A stretch of 64,000 bases of DNA from an uncultured Oscillibacter sp. (lineage in GTDB: Bacteria > Bacillota > Clostridia > Oscillospirales > Oscillospiraceae), in NCBI RefSeq assembly GCF_900546705.1, contig NZ_URDP01000006.1, positions 1-64,000 of the forward strand, written 5' to 3'. The translations under genes were made by a program, and so were the position numbers. The notes under the pieces are model-generated. The model saw only the letters and a program-made list of their open reading frames with translations, did not search any database and was not told where the DNA came from. Shown one piece after another: positions 58,573 through 64,000 of the stretch (positions within the stretch are counted from its first letter, which is position 1; each line of letters starts with the position of its first letter).

Positions 58573-60057
58573 TTATTTATGGTAGAGCTTCTTTGTCTCA
58601 TACCGGGGCTCGCAGCTGACATTGATGCCCAGGCGGCGCAGCAGGTTCTCATCCACCTCGCTGAGCACCACTGTAAAGTGGGCGTCACAGCCCCGGAGCT
58701 TGGGCAGCTGCTGCTGGGCCAGCTCCGCCAGGGGATTGGTCAGAGCGGAGATGGTCAGCGCCATCAGCACCTCGTCCGTGTGGAGCCGGGGGTTTTTGTG
58801 GCCCAGATACTCTGTCTTGAGTCTGCACACCGGCTCCAGCACCTGGGCGGAGATGAGCTCGAACTGGTCGTCAATACCACCCAGTGCCTTGAGGGCGTTG
58901 AGCAGCAGTGCCGAGGCCGCGCCCAACGTGTCGGACGTCTTGCCGGTGACCACCCGGCCGTCCGGCAGCACCATGGCGCCGGCGGGGCCTCCCGTGGTCT
59001 CCGCTTTCAAAAGGGCCGCGGACACCGCCGGGCAGATCTCCGGCGTGACACCGGCCTGCTGCATGACCAGCTCCAGTTTGCGCACCGGCTCGTCCCCGCA
59101 CTTGCCCTGGAGCCGCTCCACACAGGCGGTGTAATACCGGCGCAGGATCTCCATACGGCTGGCAGCACAGCACACCGCATCGTCCACAATGCAGTTGCCC
59201 GCCATGTTCACACCCATGTCCGTGGGGGACTGGTAGGGGGACTTGCCCTGAATCTTTTCAAAGATCGTACTCAGCACCGGGAAGATTTCCACGTCCCGGT
59301 TGTAGTTGACGGCGGTCTTGCCGTAGGCCTCCAGGTGGAACGGGTCGATCATGTTCACGTCGTTGAGGTCCGCCGTAGCCGCCTCGTAGGCCAAGTTCAC
59401 CGGGTGCTTGAGAGGCAGGTTCCAGATGGGGAACGTCTCAAACTTGGCGTAGCCGGCGGTGATGCCCCGCTTGTTGTCGTGATAGAGCTGAGAAAGGCAG
59501 GTGGCCATCTTGCCGCTGCCGGGGCCCGGCGCCGTCACCACCACCAGCGAGCGGCTAGTCTCGATGTAGTCATTTTTGCCCAAGCCCTCGTCACTGACGA
59601 TATGGGCAACGTCGGACGGGTAGCCGGCAATGGGATAGTGTCGGTAGCAGCGGATGCCCAGGGCAGTGAGCCGCTTCAAAAAGGCGTCTGCCGCCGCCTG
59701 GCCGCTGTACCGGGTCATGACCACGCTGCCCACATACAGCCCCAGCTGGCGGAAAATGTCGATCAGCCGCAGCACATCCTCATCATAGGTAATCCCCAGG
59801 TCGCCCCGCACCTTGTTTTTTTCGATGTCCGAGGCGTTGATGGCGATGACAATCTCCACATCCTCCTGAAGCTGCTGCAGCATCCGGATTTTGCTGTCCG
59901 GCTCAAAGCCCGGCAGCACCCGGGACGCGTGGTAGTCATCGAACAGCTTGCCGCCGAACTCCAGGTACAGCTTGCCGCCGAACTGGGCGATGCGCCGCTT
60001 GATCTGCTCGGACTGGGTAGTCAGATATTTCTGGTTATCAAACCCGATGGCTTTCAT
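58573..60057 (-). CDS. DUF1846 family protein
   Basis: From ATG 60057 (MKAIGFDNQKYLTTQSEQIKRRIAQF), 494 residues. The N-terminal AAA-like fold carries APGPGSGKMATCLSQLYHDN, a P-loop-like GPGSGK segment, and QFGGKLYLEFGGKLFDDYHASRVLPGFEPD is the family's hallmark start. DUF1846 proteins are widespread, intact and highly conserved in anaerobic Firmicutes but have no agreed function; structure suggests nucleotide binding. Confidence 0.92.
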   Translation of the reverse strand: MKAIGFDNQKYLTTQSEQIKRRIAQFGGKLYLEFGGKLFDDYHASRVLPGFEPDSKIRMLQQLQEDVEIVIAINASDIEKNKVRGDLGITYDEDVLRLIDIFRQLGLYVGSVVMTRYSGQAAADAFLKRLTALGIRCYRHYPIAGYPSDVAHIVSDEGLGKNDYIETSRSLVVVTAPGPGSGKMATCLSQLYHDNKRGITAGYAKFETFPIWNLPLKHPVNLAYEAATADLNDVNMIDPFHLEAYGKTAVNYNRDVEIFPVLSTIFEKIQGKSPYQSPTDMGVNMAGNCIVDDAVCCAASRMEILRRYYTACVERLQGKCGDEPVRKLELVMQQAGVTPEICPAVSAALLKAETTGGPAGAMVLPDGRVVTGKTSDTLGAASALLLNALKALGGIDDQFELISAQVLEPVCRLKTEYLGHKNPRLHTDEVLMALTISALTNPLAELAQQQLPKLRGCDAHFTVVLSEVDENLLRRLGINVSCEPRYETKKLYHK

Positions 60058-60092
60058 AGATGTGCACGACCTCTCCTCATGTTTTCTGCAAA

Positions 60093-60121
60093 AGTATATC
60101 ACAGCCTGTCCCGTTTGGAAA
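60093..60121 (-). promoter_or_regulatory. Promoter of the DUF1846 gene
   Basis: TTTCCA, 17 nt, TATACT on the minus strand, 36 nt before the ATG. Confidence 0.55.
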
Positions 60122-60199
60122 GTTTTTTGTCCGGCGGTTCTCCCGGGAAAAAAGGTCGACCTATTAGGGAAATTTATTGCCGATATTACCACTTTGTTC

Positions 60200-60228
60200 T
60201 TTACTTATGAAAAAACACCCGATATAAT
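60200..60228 (+). promoter_or_regulatory. Promoter of purA
   Basis: TTTACT, 17 nt, TATAAT. The 60-nt leader has a hairpin TTGGGC/GCCCAA (around 60237-60256); no purine riboswitch core is present. Confidence 0.7.
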
Positions 60229-60296
60229 GGTTTAGGTTGGGCGCTTATGGCCCAATACATTACACCCGTAAATGTAAAACCGGGAGGGTTTTTATT

Positions 60297-61571
60297 ATGT
60301 CAAATTGCGCCATCGTAGGCATCAACTGGGGCGACGAGGGCAAGGGCCGCATGGTGGATCTGCTCACCAGCGACTATGATGTGGTCGTCCGGTATCAAGG
60401 CGGCGGCAACGCCGGCCACACTGTGGTCAACGAGCTGGGCAAATTCGCCCTGCACCTGCTGCCCTCCGGCATTTTCCGCAAGGGCGTGGTAAACGTCCTG
60501 GGCAACGGTGTGGCGCTGGACTGCGAGAGCCTGTGGACGGAGATGCAGGACGTGACCTCCAAGGGTGTGTCCATCAGCCCTGAGAACCTGAAGGTCAGTG
60601 ACCGGGCCTCCCTGCTGCTGCCCTGGCACCGGGATCTGGACGGTCTGGAGGAGGCACGGCTGGCTGACAAGAAGTACGGCTCCACCAAGCAGGGCATCGC
60701 CCCCTTCTACTCCGATAAGTACCAGAAAAAGACCATCATGGCCGGCGAGCTGCTCTACCCTGAAAAGCTTTGGGATCGTCTGGAAGGCATCCTGGAGTGG
60801 AAGAACCTGACCCTCACCAAGGTCTACGGCGCAAAGCCCTACACCATGGATGACCTCAAGGCCTGGGTGGCGGACTACGGCGAGAAGATCAAGCCCTACA
60901 TCTGCGACACCGGTGCTTTCCTGCGTCAGGCCCAGGCCGAAGGAAAGTCCATTCTCTTTGAGGCGCAGCTGGGCTCTTTGCGGGACCTGGACTACGGCAT
61001 CTACCCCATGACCACCTCCTCCAACGCCATTGCCGCCTACGCCCCGGTGGGCTCCGGCCTGCCCTGCGCCAAGCTGGACAAGATCGTGGGTGTGGTGAAG
61101 GCCTACTCCTCCTGCGTGGGCGAAGGCCCCTTCACCTGTGAGTGGTTTGGCGATGAGGCCGAGCAGCTCCGTCAGGCCGGCGGCGAGTACGGCGCCAAGA
61201 CGGGCCGCCCCCGCCGGGTGGGCCCCATTGATCTGGTGGCCACCCGCTATGGCGTGCAGTGCCAGGGCGCCACGGACATTGCCCTGACCAAGCTGGACGT
61301 GCTCAGCTACATGGACGAGATCCCCATCTGCGCCCACTACATGCTCAACGGCCAGCAGATCGACTACTTCCCCTTCCCCGCCGTGCTGCCTGACGCCAAG
61401 CCCGTGTGGGAGTCCATGCCCGGCTGGAAATGCGACATCTCCGGCGTGCGCAAGTGGGAGGATCTGCCCCAGGCTGCCCGGGACTATGTGGAGTACGTGG
61501 AAAAGGCCATCGGCTGCCCCATCACCTACGTGTCCGTGGGGGCCGAGCGGGACGCCATCATCCTGCGTTAA
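60297..61571 (+). CDS. purA: Adenylosuccinate synthetase
   Basis: ATG 60297 after GGGAGGG, 424 residues. MSNCAIVGINWGDEGKGRMVD contains the catalytic Asp and the GDEGKG loop; GGGNAGHTVV holds the catalytic His; KSILFEAQLGSLRDLDYG and GPIDLVATRYGVQ follow. It joins IMP, aspartate and GTP to adenylosuccinate, first step to AMP. purB lies 127 bp downstream. Confidence 0.97.
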   Translation: MSNCAIVGINWGDEGKGRMVDLLTSDYDVVVRYQGGGNAGHTVVNELGKFALHLLPSGIFRKGVVNVLGNGVALDCESLWTEMQDVTSKGVSISPENLKVSDRASLLLPWHRDLDGLEEARLADKKYGSTKQGIAPFYSDKYQKKTIMAGELLYPEKLWDRLEGILEWKNLTLTKVYGAKPYTMDDLKAWVADYGEKIKPYICDTGAFLRQAQAEGKSILFEAQLGSLRDLDYGIYPMTTSSNAIAAYAPVGSGLPCAKLDKIVGVVKAYSSCVGEGPFTCEWFGDEAEQLRQAGGEYGAKTGRPRRVGPIDLVATRYGVQCQGATDIALTKLDVLSYMDEIPICAHYMLNGQQIDYFPFPAVLPDAKPVWESMPGWKCDISGVRKWEDLPQAARDYVEYVEKAIGCPITYVSVGAERDAIILR

Positions 61572-61640
61572 ATCTTTTCAAGAGAGACGAGACTCTCTTC
61601 CATCCAAGCTTCGCCTCCGGCGAAACGGACCGTACTCTCC

Positions 61641-61672
61641 GGAGGCACCCATTCGGGTGCCTCCTTACTTTT
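61641..61672 (+). terminator. Terminator-like hairpin between purA and purB
   Basis: GGAGGCACCC/GGGTGCCTCC, loop ATTC, then TTACTTTT. Weak T-run; could be partial, with read-through to purB. Confidence 0.7.
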
Positions 61673-61698
61673 GAATTGAAGAAAGGTGGACCTTTACC

Positions 61699-63117
61699 AT
61701 GTCCAAAGACCGCTACGAATCCCCTCTGGCGTCCCGGTACGCCTCCGATTTCATGCTGCATCTGTTCTCCGCCGACATGCGCATTCAGACCTGGCGGCGG
61801 CTGTGGGTGGCCCTGGCCCGGGCAGAGCATAACTTAGGGTTGCCCGTCACGGCAGAGCAGGTGGCTGAGCTGGAAGCCCACATCACCGATATCGACTACG
61901 AAATGGCCGCAGCCCGTGAAAAGGAAGTCCGCCACGATGTCATGGCCCACGTCTACACCTACGGCAAGGCCGCACCCGGTGCCGCCGGCATCATCCACCT
62001 GGGTGCCACCAGCTGCTATGTCACCGACAATGCCGACCTGATTCTCTACCGGGAGGGCCTCAAGTACCTGCGGGGCCAGCTTCTGGCTGTACTGGCCAAC
62101 CTCAGCCGGTTTGCCGAAACCTACAAGGCCACGCCCACCCTGGGCTACACCCACTATCAGCCCGCCCAGCTGGTGACCGTGGGCAAGCGGGCCACCCTGT
62201 GGATGCAGGATTTCCTCTCCGACCTGGAGGAGCTGGACTTTGTCCTCTCCCACATGAAGTTTTTGGGCTGCCGGGGCACCACCGGCACGGAGGCCAGCTT
62301 CCTGGATCTCTTTGACGGGGACGAGGCCAAGATCGACGAGATGAACCGCCAGATCAGCGCCGAGTTCGGCTTCAACACGTGCTTCGACGTCTGCGGCCAG
62401 ACCTATCCCCGGAAGGTGGACAGCCGGATTCTCTCGTGCCTGTCCGCCATCGCCCAGAGCTGCTACCGGATGGCAAACGACATCCGCCTGCTGCAGCATG
62501 ACCGGCAGGTGGAAGAGCCCTTCGAGAAAAACCAGATCGGCTCCTCCGCCATGGCCTATAAGCGCAACCCCATGCGCTCCGAGCGGATCTGCTCTTTGTC
62601 CCGGTACCTCATGGCCGACGCCATGAACGCCCCCATGACCGCCTCCGTCCAGTGGATGGAGCGGACGCTGGACGACTCTGCCAACCGCCGCATCTCCATG
62701 CCGGAGGGCTTCCTCTGCGCCGACGCCATCCTGCGCCTGAGCCAGAACGTCACCGACGGGCTGCATGTGAACGAGAAGGTGGTGGAGGCCACCGTGCGGG
62801 AGTATCTGCCCTTCATCGCCACGGAAAACCTCATGATGGAGGCCGTCAAGCGGGGCGGCAACCGCCAGGAGCTCCACGAAATTATCCGCCAGTGCTCCAT
62901 GGCCGCCACTGCCCGGATGAAGGAGGGCGAAAAGTGCGACCTGCTGAGCCGCTTGGCCGCCGAGCCCGCCTTCGGCATGACGGAAGCGGAGATGGAGGCC
63001 GTGCTGACTCCCTCTGCCTACATCGGACGCTGCCCCAGCCAGGTGGACGCCTTTTTGTCCAAGGTCCGTCCCCTGCTGAGCCAGGCTGCCACGGACAAGC
63101 CCGAAATCTCCCTGTAA
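61699..63117 (+). CDS. purB: Adenylosuccinate lyase
   Basis: 472 residues of the fumarase/aspartase superfamily. Signatures: LGATSCYVTDNADL, TPTLGYTHYQPAQLVTVGKR with the catalytic His, and the mobile loop KNQIGSSAMAYKRNPMRSE. It cleaves adenylosuccinate and SAICAR, releasing fumarate. AAAGGTGG precedes the ATG. Confidence 0.97.
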   Translation: MSKDRYESPLASRYASDFMLHLFSADMRIQTWRRLWVALARAEHNLGLPVTAEQVAELEAHITDIDYEMAAAREKEVRHDVMAHVYTYGKAAPGAAGIIHLGATSCYVTDNADLILYREGLKYLRGQLLAVLANLSRFAETYKATPTLGYTHYQPAQLVTVGKRATLWMQDFLSDLEELDFVLSHMKFLGCRGTTGTEASFLDLFDGDEAKIDEMNRQISAEFGFNTCFDVCGQTYPRKVDSRILSCLSAIAQSCYRMANDIRLLQHDRQVEEPFEKNQIGSSAMAYKRNPMRSERICSLSRYLMADAMNAPMTASVQWMERTLDDSANRRISMPEGFLCADAILRLSQNVTDGLHVNEKVVEATVREYLPFIATENLMMEAVKRGGNRQELHEIIRQCSMAATARMKEGEKCDLLSRLAAEPAFGMTEAEMEAVLTPSAYIGRCPSQVDAFLSKVRPLLSQAATDKPEISL

Positions 63118-63171
63118 AAGGCGTTCCGCGCCGGGTGGACAAGTGTCCTTGTGCAAAACGATGATTTTTCC

Positions 63172-63203
63172 AAAATGCCGCCGGTTCAGCCGGCGGCATT
63201 TTT
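63172..63203 (+). terminator. Terminator after purB
   Basis: AATGCCGCCGG/CCGGCGGCATT with loop TTCAG, then TTTT. Confidence 0.88.
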
Positions 63204-63216
63204 GTTCCTTTTGCCG

Positions 63217-63246
63217 TTGACACCAACGGTGCGTGCGTGGTACACT
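63217..63246 (+). promoter_or_regulatory. Promoter of the asnB T-box leader
   Basis: TTGACA, 18 nt, TACACT, directly before the T-box. Confidence 0.75.
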
Positions 63247-63254
63247 CCAAACAT

Positions 63255-63540
63255 CAAAGTTGATAAACCAAACGGCGTTGATGGAGAAAAGTACCGCAGG
63301 CGTTCCGGTCCAGTGAGCGGGGGAGAGTGGAAACCCCGTACCAAAGAACCGGCGGGAAGAACACTCCGGAGCCGCAATCCGAACGCGGAGGCTTCCGTCA
63401 GTAAGTGCGACGAGTTGTGATCGTTACATCACACAGGCTTGTTAGAGCCGGGAAAGGGGCCCTTTCGGGGGCAAGTTAGGTGGCACCGCGGATCGCAGCT
63501 ATTCGTCCTAAAATTTTAGGAGGAAGCTGCGTTTTTTATT
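63255..63540 (+). promoter_or_regulatory. Asparagine T-box riboswitch
   Basis: Complete T-box: AAAAGTACCG K-turn region, GGGGAGAGTGGAAACCCC distal part, specifier region GGGAAGAACACT with codon AAC (Asn) at 63360-63362, T-box AGGTGGCACCGCGG (63478-63491), and a terminator GCAGCT...CCTAAAATTTTAGG...AGCTGC with six T residues ending near 63537. Uncharged tRNA-Asn should turn on asnB. The gene identity confirms the codon. Confidence 0.92.
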
Positions 63541-63558
63541 TTCCGGAGGTGCTTTTTT

Positions 63559-64000
63559 ATGTGTTCCATCATGGGCTTTTCCAAGAAAACCCGCTCCAAG
63601 GCGGAGATCCGTCCTTACTTTGACCGTACCCTCTCCCGGGGGCCGGACATGTCCCGCATCATTGAGACGCCCACCGGCTACCTGTGCTTCCACCGTCTGG
63701 CCATCATGGGCCTGACGGAGGCCGGCATGCAGCCGTTCCAGCTGGGGGACGACTACGTGGTCTGCAACGGCGAGATCTACGGCTTCCGCCGCCTGCGCCG
63801 CCAGCTGATGGAAAAGGGCTATACCTTCCAGAGCGGCAGTGACTGCGAGGTGCTGCTGCCTTTGTACCGGGAACACGGCCTGGACATGTTCGCCATGCTG
63901 GACGCGGAGTTCGCCCTCGTTCTCTATGACGGTGCCACCGGCGAGCTGATCGCCGCCCGGGACCCCATCGGCATCCGCCCGCTGTACTACGGCTACGACA
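63559..64000 (+). CDS. asnB: Asparagine synthase (glutamine-hydrolysing), N-terminal part
   Basis: ATG 63559 after GGAGG and a T-stretch; it runs off the right edge after 147 codons. Cys2 (MCSIMGFSKK) is the Ntn glutaminase nucleophile, exposed when Met is removed. FHRLAIMGL, VVCNGEIYGFRRLRRQL and GSDCEVLLPLYREHG are class II amidotransferase motifs, and ARDPIGIRPLYYGYD begins the linker to the synthetase domain, outside the window. Confidence 0.93.
   Translation, partial: MCSIMGFSKKTRSKAEIRPYFDRTLSRGPDMSRIIETPTGYLCFHRLAIMGLTEAGMQPFQLGDDYVVCNGEIYGFRRLRRQLMEKGYTFQSGSDCEVLLPLYREHGLDMFAMLDAEFALVLYDGATGELIAARDPIGIRPLYYGYD

Noticed and set aside
60229..60296. Purine riboswitch before purA
   Set aside because: The leader is under 70 nt and lacks the three-way junction core; only a simple hairpin is present.
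1..64000. CRISPR arrays, prophage, insertion sequences, tRNA or rRNA genes
   Set aside because: No regularly spaced repeats, transposase or phage genes, or cloverleaf/rRNA signatures were found while reading both strands.

Overview
The window looks like chromosome from a high-GC, spore-forming, anaerobic gut Firmicute, most likely family Oscillospiraceae (Flavonifractor/Lawsonibacter/Dysosmobacter-like). This is inferred from spoVT and spoIIID, T-box leaders, a PerR-rubrerythrin oxygen-defence operon, a CBS-domain manganese pyrophosphatase, LCP and LtaS-type envelope enzymes, GGAGG-type ribosome binding sites and A-rich/T-rich hairpin terminators in GC-rich DNA. I see no rRNA or tRNA gene, CRISPR array, prophage or insertion sequence. 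Both edges cut genes: spoVT on the left and asnB on the right.

Layout. 0-12 kb: spoVT (partial); an LtaS-like membrane sulfatase; a minus-strand operon of an isoprenylcysteine-methyltransferase-like membrane protein, a GH3-like adenylating enzyme and a membrane GAF/GGDEF/HD-GYP protein whose GGDEF signature is destroyed; HPr and uvrC; PerR-rubrerythrin behind a PerR-box promoter; an acidic lipoprotein; a HAD phosphatase. 12-20.8 kb: a complete histidine operon on the minus strand (hisZ-hisG fusion, hisD, C, B, H, a Nim-like flavoprotein, hisA, F, IE, J) with a palindrome over its promoter. 21-27 kb: small regulators (XRE, cupin, ECF sigma plus anti-sigma, MarR), a nitroreductase-mtnA-small protein operon, and spoIIID with a sigma-E-like promoter. 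26.7-33.4 kb: an LCP protein, an SLH/transglutaminase protein, then a minus-strand LRR-VWA-AAA ATPase-NifU operon. 33.5-40 kb: a self-regulated YtrA-type GntR/ABC exporter operon ending in a 28-residue ORF, CBS-PPase, a peptidase and pyrG with an unusual attenuator leader.

40.4-47.5 kb: two paralogous PF04392-type ABC importers side by side. The second has a tryptophan (UGG) T-box and carries a fumarylacetoacetase-family hydrolase. 47.6-52.4 kb: threonine ammonia-lyase with a dicarboxylate/amino-acid symporter, and a second MoxR-VWA pair. 52.6-55.8 kb: a type III CoA-transferase with an HMG-CoA-lyase-family enzyme, and a pyridoxamine kinase. 55.9-64 kb: a mini-zincin, tex, a DUF1846 protein, purA, purB, and asnB behind an asparagine (AAC) T-box.

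The genes are mostly housekeeping and amino-acid/nucleotide metabolism. The most interesting points are the pyrG leader, which carries a 17-nt block identical to the asnB T-box but lacks a Stem I and the tRNA-pairing bases; the HisZ-HisG fusion; the FAH enzyme inside the Trp-T-box transporter operon; the membrane GH3/HD-GYP operon; the LRR-VWA-AAA-NifU operon; and several ORFs too short for ordinary gene callers.
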